DNA of 12,567 nt from JAYXXU01 sp037969155 (GTDB taxonomy: Bacteria > Pseudomonadota > Gammaproteobacteria > Pseudomonadales > Moraxellaceae). The notes beneath the pieces were generated by a model, which was not told the DNA's origin, ran no database searches, and worked only from the letters and a program-made list of their open reading frames with translations. The first letter of the stretch is position 1. The number at the start of each line of letters is the position of its first letter. Both the position numbers and the translations under genes were made by a program. Location: the NCBI GenBank assembly GCA_037969155.1, contig JBBKWW010000121.1, positions 1 to 12,567 on the forward strand, read 5' to 3'. This document shows positions 1-6,716 of this stretch, in pieces.

Positions 1-170
1 TGGAAATGGGGATTCTTGACCCAGCTAAAGTGACTCGTTCAGCCCTCGAAAACGCGGCATCAGTCGCGGGTCTCATGCTGACCACTGAGTGCATGATCAC
101 TGACATCGCTGATGACAAATCATCGACACCAGATATGGGTGGCATGGGTGGTATGGGCGGCATGATGTAA
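1..170 (+). CDS. groEL: Chaperonin GroEL (Hsp60), C-terminal fragment
   Basis: This is the 3' end of a groEL gene that enters from the left edge; complete codons begin at position 3 and the stop is TAA at 168-170. The visible residues read EMGILDPAKVTRSALENAA, then a stretch ending VAGLMLTTECMITDIAD, which is the conserved C-terminal part of the GroEL equatorial domain. The protein ends in the flexible Gly-Gly-Met tail (GGMGGMGGMM) typical of bacterial GroEL, so the reading frame is intact to its natural end. GroEL forms the tetradecameric cytosolic folding chamber that works with GroES. The upstream groES and the rest of groEL lie outside the window. A strong intrinsic terminator follows 29 bases after the stop. 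Confidence 0.97.
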   Translation, partial: EMGILDPAKVTRSALENAASVAGLMLTTECMITDIADDKSSTPDMGGMGGMGGMM

Positions 171-198
171 ATTTTGCCCACTTGCACTTGCTACAAAC

Positions 199-230
199 AA
201 ACCCCTGCGTGAAAACGTGGGGGTTTTTAT
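199..230 (+). terminator. Intrinsic terminator of groEL
   Basis: Arms at 199-210 and 215-226 pair over about 12 bp (AACCCC core against GGGGTT, with two G-U pairs) around a GAAA tetraloop at 211-214. The T-run at 224-228 provides the U-tract. It sits 29 bases after the groEL stop and ends the groE transcript before the Nudix gene. Confidence 0.9.
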
Positions 231-296
231 TTGCAAAATATCGCATTTTCCACTCCAATGCTGACTCTGCCCGAACTGTTCAAAAGAGTCGCTTTC

Positions 297-878
297 ATGT
301 CGATACAGCCACAATTTCACAACCGACCCAACCCTAGAATCCAGACTCAAGACGGTCGCATGCTGCATCATGCGCGTGCCAATGCCGTGGTAGCCGAGAT
401 CTGTCTATATGATACGCAGCAGCAGACATGGTCGATTTTATTGATGCAGCGCGGCTTGCAAGATCAGGAGTTTGCGGGGTATTGGGCGTTGCCAGCGGGC
501 TATTTGGATTGGGATGAAACCTTGTATCAGGCGATGCAGCGCGAGGTGTACGAAGAAACCGGCTTGTGGCTTCCGGCGGTTTTGCAGTGTGCCAGCGCAG
601 TGATCGCCGACCCACAGCCTTGGCGGATTAACGACGCGCCTACTGACCAAAAACAAAACCTAGCCTTTCATTATGCAGTGTTGTTTGCGTGGTCGAGCGC
701 GGATTATCCGGCGTTGTCGGTACAGTCTGAAGACCCGAGAGAAACGTTAAGTGCAAAATGGGTAGATCTACAGCAAGCCGCCGAGATGAATTTAGCCTTC
801 GTACATCAACAGCATATTCGGCAGTTATTGGTACAACATGCAGAGGATTTTAGTCAGTTAGTCGAAAAAACATCTTAA
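297..878 (+). CDS. Nudix hydrolase (MutT/NUDIX family)
   Basis: A 193-residue Nudix protein; these enzymes hydrolyse nucleoside diphosphates linked to another moiety, using divalent metal. The full Nudix box GX5EX7REUXEEXGU is seen at residues 68-90: G68, E74, R82-E83, E86-E87, G89, L90. It is preceded by the usual strand and 'GYWALPAGY' lead-in. The substrate cannot be told from the sequence. ATG 297 is chosen because AAGAG at 284-288 lies 8 bases upstream. ATG 258 is in frame but has no good ribosome site, and a TTG at 231 would lie against the groEL terminator. A weak candidate promoter is TTGCAA (231-236), a 17-bp spacer, and TCCAAT (254-259). It stands alone between groEL and the convergent almA gene, so it is probably monocistronic. 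Confidence 0.9.
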   Translation: MSIQPQFHNRPNPRIQTQDGRMLHHARANAVVAEICLYDTQQQTWSILLMQRGLQDQEFAGYWALPAGYLDWDETLYQAMQREVYEETGLWLPAVLQCASAVIADPQPWRINDAPTDQKQNLAFHYAVLFAWSSADYPALSVQSEDPRETLSAKWVDLQQAAEMNLAFVHQQHIRQLLVQHAEDFSQLVEKTS

Positions 879-893
879 AAATAAGTAAGAAAA

Positions 894-918
894 GCAGAGG
901 AACGACGCATTCCCCTGC
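894..918 (-). terminator. Hairpin between convergent Nudix and almA genes
   Basis: Arms GCAGAGGAA (894-902) and TTCCCCTGC (910-918) pair with a single mismatch around a 7-base loop. On the minus strand the stem is followed by a T-rich tract (complement of about 879-893), as expected of an intrinsic terminator for almA. On the plus strand the following bases are less T-rich, so termination of the Nudix transcript is less certain. A second small dyad, TTAATGC/GCATTAA (937-943/950-956), overlaps the almA stop codon. Confidence 0.5.
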
Positions 919-952
919 GATTTATAGCGTCACGGATTAATGCTTTAACGCA

Positions 953-2446
953 TTAACCAAACATCCCAAGCAGTTTTTTCTTCTTGGACTTTTGGCCAGA
1001 AAACTGTAGAAACGCATCATCAAAGCTGGCTTTGCGCAGCAGTGAACGATCCACAGTATAGTTATTAAAGACCTGCCAAGGACCTTTACTGCCTTGTTTA
1101 GGCAGGTTTTCTACCGCCCGACGTATATAGCCGGATGACAGTCCACCGAGTACCGTGTCTTCCGTTGCACAGCCTTCCGTGTCGGTGGCGACCACCATGT
1201 CATAGCCTTTTTTGTCCATATGATTGAACAAACGGCAGATGTATTGACCCGCAATATCGACCTTTAGTGTCCATGATGCATTGGTATAGCCAAAAATAAT
1301 CGCGGCATTGGGCAGACCTTCGAGCAGGATGCTGTTATAGGTGATGTGCTTGCTGATTTCGAGCGGCTTGCCATCGATATCAATGGTCGAGTTGCCCAGC
1401 ATTTGCACATTGAGGCCAGTGGCACTGACGATAATATCTGCGTCAAGATGTTCACCAGATTTGAGCTGAATACCCGTGGCAGTAAACTGCTGAATCTCAT
1501 CGGTCACAATCGAGGCTTTGCCCTTACGCAGTACCTTAAATAAATCCCCATTTGGAACCGCGCACAGGCGTTGATCCCATGGATTGTAGCTGGGTGTAAA
1601 GTGCTTCATGTCAATGGTTTTACCGATTTGGCGTTGTACACTGGCTAGTAATAAACGTTTGACCAACTCGGGCTTTTTCCGTGATAGCGCAAAGACAAAC
1701 TTCTGTAGATTAATATTGCGATTACGGGTCAGGCGATAGGCGATGGCGGCGGGTAGGACTTTTTTCATGCGCTCATATAAAACATCGACTGATGGGACGG
1801 TCGCGATATACGTGGGTGAGCGTTGCAACATGGTGACGTGGGCTGCGGTATTGCTCATCGCTGGTACTAAGGTAATCGCAGTGGCTCCACTGCCGATAAT
1901 CACCACTTTTTTGCCGCTATAATCCAGTTTTTCTGGCCAGTGTTGCGGGTGAATCACTTGACCCTTAAAGGCAGATTCGTTCGGGAATTCTGGTTTGTAG
2001 CCCTTGTCATAATTGTAGTAGCCGGTGCAACCGATTAAAAAGTTAGCGGTCCAACGCTCCGTATTGCCCGTTGCTTCATTGACCACGGCGACTGTCCATA
2101 GCTTGTCTGCGGATGACCACGAGCTATGCACCACTTTACGACCAAAATTAATATGCTGTGTCACACCGTATTGTTGTGCGGTATCTTGCACATATTGGCG
2201 AATCGCAGGGCCATCGGCAAGGACGTTTGACTCTGTCCATGGGCGGAAATTAAAACCAAACGTTGACATATCAGAGTCAGAGCGGATACCCGGGTAACGG
2301 AACAAATCCCAAGTACCGCCAATAGCTTGCCGCCGCTCTAAAATAGCAAAACGCTTGCTGGGGCAGTCACGGCGCAAATGACAAGCCATGCCAATGCCAG
2401 AAATTCCCGCACCAATGATTAATACGTCAACGTGTTGTTGTTTCAT
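953..2446 (-). CDS. almA: Flavin-binding monooxygenase, AlmA-type (long-chain alkane oxidation)
   Basis: A 497-residue group B flavoprotein monooxygenase, about the length of Acinetobacter AlmA, which is needed for growth on very long alkanes. Seen in order: FAD-binding Rossmann motif G12-A-G14-I-S-G17; the GGTWxxxRYPGxxxD block around residues 43-57; the Baeyer-Villiger-type fingerprint F160-x-G162-xxx-H166-xxx-W170-P171; a second Rossmann motif G185-S-G187-A-T-A190 for NADPH; and a later 'SATGL' motif. The C-terminus is lysine-rich (KSKKKK). The AlmA identity rests on remembered similarity along most of the protein (for example MDMSTFGFNF-like and HFTPSYNPWDQRLC segments). Oxygenation of alkanes rather than ketones is known for the family, not shown here. 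Start ATG at 2446 has AGGATGAG about 7 bases upstream. The gene is divergent from the DUF3565 gene, and the 167-bp gap holds a repeat that could be an operator. Confidence 0.88.
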   Translation of the reverse strand: MKQQHVDVLIIGAGISGIGMACHLRRDCPSKRFAILERRQAIGGTWDLFRYPGIRSDSDMSTFGFNFRPWTESNVLADGPAIRQYVQDTAQQYGVTQHINFGRKVVHSSWSSADKLWTVAVVNEATGNTERWTANFLIGCTGYYNYDKGYKPEFPNESAFKGQVIHPQHWPEKLDYSGKKVVIIGSGATAITLVPAMSNTAAHVTMLQRSPTYIATVPSVDVLYERMKKVLPAAIAYRLTRNRNINLQKFVFALSRKKPELVKRLLLASVQRQIGKTIDMKHFTPSYNPWDQRLCAVPNGDLFKVLRKGKASIVTDEIQQFTATGIQLKSGEHLDADIIVSATGLNVQMLGNSTIDIDGKPLEISKHITYNSILLEGLPNAAIIFGYTNASWTLKVDIAGQYICRLFNHMDKKGYDMVVATDTEGCATEDTVLGGLSSGYIRRAVENLPKQGSKGPWQVFNNYTVDRSLLRKASFDDAFLQFSGQKSKKKKLLGMFG

Positions 2447-2501
2447 TGCTCACTCATCCTATTTATAGCCATCGAACATAGCTTGAGACTACTGGTTCAT
2501 G

Positions 2502-2521
2502 TTGACAATAGTCAATGTCAA
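2502..2521. promoter_or_regulatory. Inverted/direct repeat upstream of almA, candidate operator
   Basis: The 20 bp contain TTGAC (2502-2506), GTCAA (2511-2515) and GTCAA again (2517-2521). They form the perfect dyad TTGAC-N4-GTCAA, and also the wider dyad TTGACA-N8-TGTCAA. It lies 55-75 bp upstream of the almA start. No convincing -35/-10 pair was found at a normal distance, though TATAAA (complement of 2462-2467) is a possible -10. Just beyond is an A/T-rich dyad, C-T7-G-A6-G (2528-2543). Operator function is inference. Confidence 0.4.
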
Positions 2522-2613
2522 TTTGGGCTTTTTTTGAAAAAAGATTGATTTTTGGTGCTAAAAACGGTACTCACAGGATAGACCCTAGATGTCATAGCGG
2601 AGATTAAATCAAA

Positions 2614-2841
2614 ATGCAGCAACCGATGATTGATTTTGTACAAGATGAATGGGGCGATTGGGTCGCGTGTTTGGCCTGTGGGCATCGCCAACATGTGCGC
2701 CATCAGCCGCCTTGGCGTAATCGTCCTTGGGTAGTGACGGCAGCGGGACGTGCCGAGACGTTAGGGCAGACTTTAAACTGCAAGTTCTGTGATAGATCTG
2801 AGCATGAGTCTGCCACGATGACAGGTGGCGACTTGCTGTAG
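2614..2841 (+). CDS. DUF3565 family small zinc-ribbon-like protein
   Basis: A 75-residue protein with the layout of the DUF3565 family: an N-terminal 'DFVQDEWGDWVA' segment, a 'CGHRQHVRH' block, then 'RPWVVTAAGRAETLG', and a C-terminal Cys pair. Candidate metal ligands are C22 with H24/H27, and C56-x-x-C59 ('CKFCDR'); C19 also lies close by. The family is widespread in proteobacteria and has no assigned function that I know of. A small metal-binding fold is inferred from the cysteines. ATG 2614 has GGAG at 2599-2602, 11 bases upstream. It is divergent from almA and convergent with yigZ, whose stop is only 12 bases away, with no clear terminator between them (only a short GCTG/CAGC dyad at 2834-2846). 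Confidence 0.83.
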   Translation: MQQPMIDFVQDEWGDWVACLACGHRQHVRHQPPWRNRPWVVTAAGRAETLGQTLNCKFCDRSEHESATMTGGDLL

Positions 2842-2853
2842 CGCAGCGGCAGT

Positions 2854-3501
2854 TCAACCAAAAGGCTGCATTTCTGGTTCAGCCAACTGATATCGAATGG
2901 CTGGATACTGGTTTAAATAGTTTTTTAATTCAGCGAGATAGTTTTCAGGAAGATCAACTGTTACCGCTATTTGTTCGGTGTAATTGGCATCGCTAAGCAC
3001 GGCTTGCAGTTGAGTCAGTTTGCGTTGTAACGGGTCAAAATCGCTGTAGTCAAGTTGCAGGGTGAGTTGGCAGTAATTAACGCGCTGTGTGGTTTCGATT
3101 TGGCTTAAGATTTGTTTCGTACAGTCACTATATGCTCGCATCAGGCCACCCGTGCCGAGCTTAGTACCACCAAAATAGCGTGTCACCACCACCATGACAT
3201 CACCGATCTCCGCATGCAATAACACGGTGAGCATCGGTCGGCCAGCTGTGCCTTTCGGTTCACCATCATCACTCATGCCGACGTTGGCGGAGCTTTTGGG
3301 CGCACCCATCAAAAACGCCCAGCAATGATGACTGGCATCAGGGAATTCTTGCTTGAGGTCGCTCAGCAGAGCTTGTACTTGTGTTACTTCAGTGACTGGC
3401 GCAAGTGTGGTGATAAAGCGACTTTTACGAATCTCGATTTCTTGTCGGATTCGTTGCTTGGGGATGGGGTAGCCAATGCTCGGTGTTAAAACTGATGACA
3501 T
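2854..3501 (-). CDS. yigZ: YigZ/IMPACT (UPF0029) family protein
   Basis: A 215-residue protein of the YigZ/IMPACT family, close to the usual bacterial length of about 205. The N-terminal UPF0029 domain shows the two hallmark segments, D79-G-E-P..G84-T-A-G and the signature 'RYFGGTKLGTGGL' at residues 108-120. The C-terminal part (about 140-210) fits the DUF1949 ferredoxin-like domain. The eukaryotic homologue IMPACT regulates GCN2; the bacterial protein has no firmly established role and is thought to bind nucleic acid. Its ATG shares one base with the hemJ stop (TAATG at 3499-3503), and there is no strong Shine-Dalgarno, so translation is probably coupled to hemJ. Confidence 0.93.
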   Translation of the reverse strand: MSSVLTPSIGYPIPKQRIRQEIEIRKSRFITTLAPVTEVTQVQALLSDLKQEFPDASHHCWAFLMGAPKSSANVGMSDDGEPKGTAGRPMLTVLLHAEIGDVMVVVTRYFGGTKLGTGGLMRAYSDCTKQILSQIETTQRVNYCQLTLQLDYSDFDPLQRKLTQLQAVLSDANYTEQIAVTVDLPENYLAELKNYLNQYPAIRYQLAEPEMQPFG

Positions 3502-3947
3502 TAAAACTGCGGCTTGACGATGACCAGTAGACAGACCGCAATCAACACCAGCACGGGTGCTTCGTTAAACCAGCGGAAGAAGACGTGGCTTTTGAGGTTA
3601 GGCTGTTTGATCAGTTGCTGACGATAGTAACCGCAGGCGAGGTGATACAAGGTTAATGCAATCACCAGTGTGATTTTGATGTGTAGCCATGTTTGCGTCT
3701 TATAAGCATCCCAACCGATGCCGACCATCCACAGCCCAAGTAGCCACGTCGCAATCAGCGACGGCCACATGATGCCACGATACAGCTTACGCTCCATGAT
3801 CACGAAGCGGTCACGGCTGATTTGATCTTCGCTCATCGCGTGATAGACGAATAACCGTGGTAAATAAAACAGCCCAGCAAACCAGCACACCATCGCAATG
3901 ATGTGCCATGCTTTGATCCACGGATACCAACTGGCAAATTCGCCCAT
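3501..3947 (-). CDS. hemJ: Protoporphyrinogen IX oxidase, HemJ type
   Basis: A 148-residue inner-membrane protein of the HemJ/CopD-like family, which oxidises protoporphyrinogen IX to protoporphyrin IX in haem synthesis. It has four predicted membrane segments (about residues 10-35, 58-79, 88-108 and 129-146). Conserved HemJ segments are 'WIKAWHIIAMVCWFAGLFYLPRLF' by position 10-33 (with H15), 'RFVIMERKLYRGIMWPS' at 47-63, and 'FFRWFNEAPVL' near 123-133. ATG 3947 is chosen because AAGGTGG lies 8 bases upstream on the minus strand. An in-frame ATG at 4010 would add 21 hydrophobic residues and overlap the upstream gene. HemJ replaces HemG/HemY in Acinetobacter and several other bacteria. It overlaps yigZ by one base and follows the PLD-like gene by 19 bases. 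Confidence 0.9.
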   Translation of the reverse strand: MGEFASWYPWIKAWHIIAMVCWFAGLFYLPRLFVYHAMSEDQISRDRFVIMERKLYRGIMWPSLIATWLLGLWMVGIGWDAYKTQTWLHIKITLVIALTLYHLACGYYRQQLIKQPNLKSHVFFRWFNEAPVLVLIAVCLLVIVKPQF

Positions 3948-3966
3948 GAAAATAACCACCTTAGTC

Positions 3967-4674
3967 TCAATCAGTATTAAAACTATCAGGCCAAAGAAAG
4001 TATGCACCAAACCTTGGGCTCATTCGAAACTCACCACCTGCCTCTTTGCCTTTAGGCGTAATGTAGTGTTTGTCTGCTTCGTTGCGTAGATAGCCATTTT
4101 GAACTAACCTTTCAAGTAATAGTGGCGTTTTCAAACCAATTTTCTGTGCTAGTTTTGATGTGGTAATTTTTTCTATGCTCGAATCATTGATTGGAGTCTC
4201 TAGTGCCGATTCAGAAGTCTCTGGTGTGACACGCTCTAGAGAAATCCGAACCTCTTCACTAATCCGAATAATCCGTTGTGCCTCTTCATAAGTATCTTGA
4301 TAGAGTGAGCTATCTTCACTTCGATCAATCAGCACACCCATTTCATTATTGTTCACTTGGCTGAACTCATAGAGGTTCAGGCTAGTGATGATTCCAAACT
4401 CTTCATTCATGTAACACTTTGCGTGAAGATTTTTACAAAAGCTAGTTCGAATGTAGTTTTGCGATTTTAGCCAGTTAATTTCTTCTGGCTGAAGCTCGCT
4501 TTTTCCATAAACGATACGAACGTCAATTTTGAGACGATTTTTATCAGCAAGTAACTCCTTCATTCGATCATTTAGTTTCAAAAATGGGCTAATCAAGATC
4601 AGTCTATCCTTAGCATTCTTGATCAGTTCTTCTAAGAAATAGTTTGTTGCGCTGGTATTCAGGAATTTTGCCAT
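3967..4674 (-). CDS. PLD-like (HKD) domain protein with C-terminal winged-helix-like domain
   Basis: A 235-residue protein. The N-terminal half resembles phospholipase D-like nucleases: 'KDRLILISPFLKLNDRMKELL' type strand-helix at about 22-42, then one HxK motif, H84-A-K86 'CYMNEE', followed by 'IITSLNLYEFS' with S98 and N100. The usual Asp after HxK is Glu (E91), so the motif is a variant. With only one motif, an active enzyme would need to dimerise, as Nuc does. Residues 168-232 look like a helix-turn-helix ('ITTSKLAQKIGL') followed by 'ITPKGKEAGGEFR..FGAYFLWP', a small C-terminal module found attached to varied proteins including phage ones. Function is unknown; DNA or RNA binding is inferred. 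ATG 4674 is preferred to TTG 4683. By eye the gene is near 40% GC, against roughly 50-55% in fabB, suggesting transfer. Confidence 0.75.
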   Translation of the reverse strand: MAKFLNTSATNYFLEELIKNAKDRLILISPFLKLNDRMKELLADKNRLKIDVRIVYGKSELQPEEINWLKSQNYIRTSFCKNLHAKCYMNEEFGIITSLNLYEFSQVNNNEMGVLIDRSEDSSLYQDTYEEAQRIIRISEEVRISLERVTPETSESALETPINDSSIEKITTSKLAQKIGLKTPLLLERLVQNGYLRNEADKHYITPKGKEAGGEFRMSPRFGAYFLWPDSFNTD

Positions 4675-4695
4675 CGTATTCAATCCGTTTTAAAT

Positions 4696-4716
4696 GGAGC
4701 ATGCATAACATGCCCC
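4696..4716 (-). terminator. Hairpin between fabB and the PLD-like gene
   Basis: On the minus strand GGGGCATG and CATGCTCC pair over 8 bp (one G-U) around TTATG, beginning 15 bases after the fabB stop. No T-tract follows (ATTTAAAA instead), so it may be a weak or factor-dependent terminator, or a processing or mRNA-stabilising stem. It marks the junction between the fab genes and the foreign-looking gene. Confidence 0.35.
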
Positions 4717-4731
4717 GAAAATATTGCCAGT

Positions 4732-5967
4732 TCAATCAATCCACTTCTTCAAAATCAACGTCGCATTGGTACCGCCAAAGCCGAAGCTATTACTCATCAC
4801 CGCATTGAGTGTGGTGTGGCGTGTGGTCTGCACGATATCAAAACCCGCAGCTTCATCATCGAGTTCAGTAATATTGATGCTGGGGGCAATAAAGCCATGC
4901 TGCATCATCAGCAAGCAATAAATCGCCTCTTGCACGCCTGCCGCGCCCAAGCTATGACCGCTCATGGATTTGGTCGAGCTGATCGGGGGAGGGTTGTCAC
5001 CAAACACTTGACGGATCGCTTTCAGTTCAGCCACATCGCCGACTGGCGTGGCCGTACCGTGCGTATTGATATAGTCGACTTGGGTGACACCCGCACCGGC
5101 AGCTTGAGCCAGCGCCATCTGCATACAGCGCACTGCGCCTTCACCACTTGGCGCGACCATATCCGCACCATCTGAGGTTGCGCCATAGCCGACGATCTCA
5201 GCCAGAATATGTGCGCCACGCGCTTGCGCATGTTCAAGTGACTCGACCACCACGATGCCACCACCACCAGCAATCACAAAGCCGTCACGGTCTTTAGAGT
5301 ACGGTCGCGAAGCAGCCAACGGTTGATCGTTATATTTGCTGCTCATTGCACCCATCGCATCAAATAAAATCGACTGCGTCCAGTGCTCTTCTTCACCGCC
5401 ACCCGCTAAGACTACGTCTTGTTTACCGAGTTGAATCAGTTCCATCGCATGGCCGATACTATGCGCAGAAGAGGCACAAGCAGATGAAATCGCGTAGCTA
5501 ACCCCTTGGATTTTGAGGCCAGTGGCAATGCCCGCCGTGACCGTGCTGGTCATCGTGCGCGGCACCATGGTTGCGCCGACCTTGCGCAGCCCACCTTGGC
5601 GCATGTTGTCGGCTGATTCGATCAGTGCAGAAGTCGATGCGCCACCCGAGCCGGCCAATACCCCGACGCGTGGATTGTGCGAGACTTGCTCAAGGCTGAG
5701 CCCAGCATCTGCAATCGCTTGCAGTGCTGACACATAGCCATAGGCCGCAGCATTGCCCATAAAGCGCTTAAGCTTGCGGTCAATCATGCTGAGGTCGGCA
5801 GTGGTCACGCCACTCACCTGACATTTCATACCGATATCGGCATAGCTTTGATTAAATGCAAAGCCAGCGTGGCCTTGTTGTAATGCGGCAAGGACACTGT
5901 CGCGATCTTGACCTAAACACGACACAATCCCAAAACCCGTAATCACCACGCGCTGCATCATTATCAT
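4732..5967 (-). CDS. fabB: 3-oxoacyl-[acyl-carrier-protein] synthase I (FabB)
   Basis: A 411-residue KAS I condensing enzyme, which elongates fatty acids by decarboxylative condensation of malonyl-ACP and is needed for the unsaturated branch in E. coli. The thiolase-fold active site is complete: C164 in 'SSACASSAHS', H303 in 'NTHGTATPVGD', K333 in 'STKSMSGH' and H338, matching the E. coli Cys-His-His set. 'SNSFGFGGTNA' near the C-terminus is also conserved. FabB rather than FabF is favoured by the direct pairing with fabA, 30 bases upstream. Three possible ATG codons (5967, 5961, 5958) crowd the start. The AGG about 6 bases before 5967 favours that one, though homologues usually begin close to the last. 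fabA and fabB are clearly one operon. Confidence 0.95.
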   Translation of the reverse strand: MIMMQRVVITGFGIVSCLGQDRDSVLAALQQGHAGFAFNQSYADIGMKCQVSGVTTADLSMIDRKLKRFMGNAAAYGYVSALQAIADAGLSLEQVSHNPRVGVLAGSGGASTSALIESADNMRQGGLRKVGATMVPRTMTSTVTAGIATGLKIQGVSYAISSACASSAHSIGHAMELIQLGKQDVVLAGGGEEEHWTQSILFDAMGAMSSKYNDQPLAASRPYSKDRDGFVIAGGGGIVVVESLEHAQARGAHILAEIVGYGATSDGADMVAPSGEGAVRCMQMALAQAAGAGVTQVDYINTHGTATPVGDVAELKAIRQVFGDNPPPISSTKSMSGHSLGAAGVQEAIYCLLMMQHGFIAPSINITELDDEAAGFDIVQTTRHTTLNAVMSNSFGFGGTNATLILKKWID

Positions 5968-5997
5968 TTACTGCCTATTTTGCCTGCTGTACGATCA

Positions 5998-6546
5998 TTA
6001 AAAGTCGGTTTTGGTAAACACACCACACCGTAGATCTTTGGCAGTGTAAATCAATTTATCATCCACATATAACTCTCCATCAGCAATCGCCATCACCAAA
6101 GAGCGTTCAATCACCCGTTTAAACGATAAGTGATAACGAATGACTTTATGGTGCGGCAGGATTTGGCCGGTAAATTTAACCTCACCGACTCCGAGCGCCC
6201 GCCCTCGACCTGCATTACCACGCCAGCCTAAATAAAAGCCCAGCATTTGCCACATCGCATCGAGACCCAGACAGCCGGGCATCACTGGATCGGTTTGAAA
6301 GTGACACTTAAAAAACCACAGTTCAGGGTCAATATCCAATTCAGCAATGATCTCGCCTTTTTGGTAGCTGCCACCTGTATCACTGATATGCAAAATCCGA
6401 TCCATCATCAGCATCGGGGGCAGTGGCAGACGGGCATTGTCCACACCAAATAATCTGCCCTCAGCACAGGCAAGTAGGTCTTGCTTGCTGAATGATGTTG
6501 CCCGCGCGCACTCGCCATGCTGAGTATTTTGGGGGATGGCATTCAT
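5998..6546 (-). CDS. fabA: 3-hydroxydecanoyl-ACP dehydratase/isomerase (FabA)
   Basis: A 182-residue bifunctional enzyme that dehydrates 3-hydroxydecanoyl-ACP and isomerises trans-2- to cis-3-decenoyl-ACP, the entry point of anaerobic unsaturated fatty acid synthesis. The catalytic pair is seen as H82 ('FKCHF') and D96 ('GLDAMWQ'), 14 residues apart as in E. coli FabA (H70, D84). 'DPVMPGCLGLDAMW' and 'RALGVGEVKFTGQ' are diagnostic. The N-terminus is about 12 residues longer than in E. coli. ATG 6546 is supported by GGAG 11 bases upstream; a TTG at 6567 is an unlikely alternative. It is first in the fabA-fabB operon and divergent from the aldo/keto reductase. Confidence 0.96.
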   Translation of the reverse strand: MNAIPQNTQHGECARATSFSKQDLLACAEGRLFGVDNARLPLPPMLMMDRILHISDTGGSYQKGEIIAELDIDPELWFFKCHFQTDPVMPGCLGLDAMWQMLGFYLGWRGNAGRGRALGVGEVKFTGQILPHHKVIRYHLSFKRVIERSLVMAIADGELYVDDKLIYTAKDLRCGVFTKTDF

Positions 6547-6589
6547 TGTTGCAGTCACTCCAATCAATTTTTGGATTCACATCTACAGC

Positions 6590-6598
6590 ATCATAGCA
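6590..6598 (-). promoter_or_regulatory. Extended -10 promoter candidate for fabA
   Basis: The minus strand reads TGCTATGAT, an extended -10 (TGn plus TATGAT, five of six matches), 44 bases upstream of the fabA start. The -35 position at 17 bp spacing (complement of 6613-6618, CAACCA) is poor, as is common for extended -10 promoters, and it abuts the dyad cluster at 6616-6639. Confidence 0.45.
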
Positions 6599-6615
6599 GT
6601 GCTGAATTTAACTGG

Positions 6616-6639
6616 TTGTTGAACAAGGCTTGTTCCTTG
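6616..6639. promoter_or_regulatory. Overlapping dyads between fabA and the aldo/keto reductase, candidate operator
   Basis: Three inverted repeats are nested here: TTGTT-G-AACAA (6616-6626), the perfect 15-bp GAACAAGGCTTGTTC (6621-6635), and CAAGG-N6-CCTTG (6624-6639). They lie at the -35 side of the fabA promoter candidate. In other gammaproteobacteria fabA/fabB are controlled by TetR-family regulators (FabR, DesT) acting at such palindromes. That this is such a site is inference. Confidence 0.5.
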
Positions 6640-6716
6640 GTTCACCTGTTATCCTGTGTTAAAGCTTGGTTAGTTCGACGATCACAGTGAGTCGTCATGG
6701 TATGAGGAATGGGTTC

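Noticed and set aside
137..167. Tandem GGCATG/GGTATG repeats
   Set aside because: These encode the normal Gly-Gly-Met tail of GroEL and are not a separate repeat element.
231..296. N-terminal extension of the Nudix protein from TTG 231 or ATG 258
   Set aside because: TTG 231 directly abuts the groEL terminator, neither codon has a good ribosome site, and ATG 297 does.
3948..4010. Longer HemJ start at ATG 4010
   Set aside because: It would overlap the upstream gene and add residues atypical of HemJ; ATG 3947 has a strong AAGGTGG ribosome site.
4816..5175. 119-codon plus-strand frame opposite fabB
   Set aside because: It is antisense to a fully conserved fabB, has no family resemblance and no ribosome site.
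6610..6626. FadR-like site beginning AACTGGT near fabA
   Set aside because: Only the left half matches the remembered E. coli FadR consensus; the right half does not.
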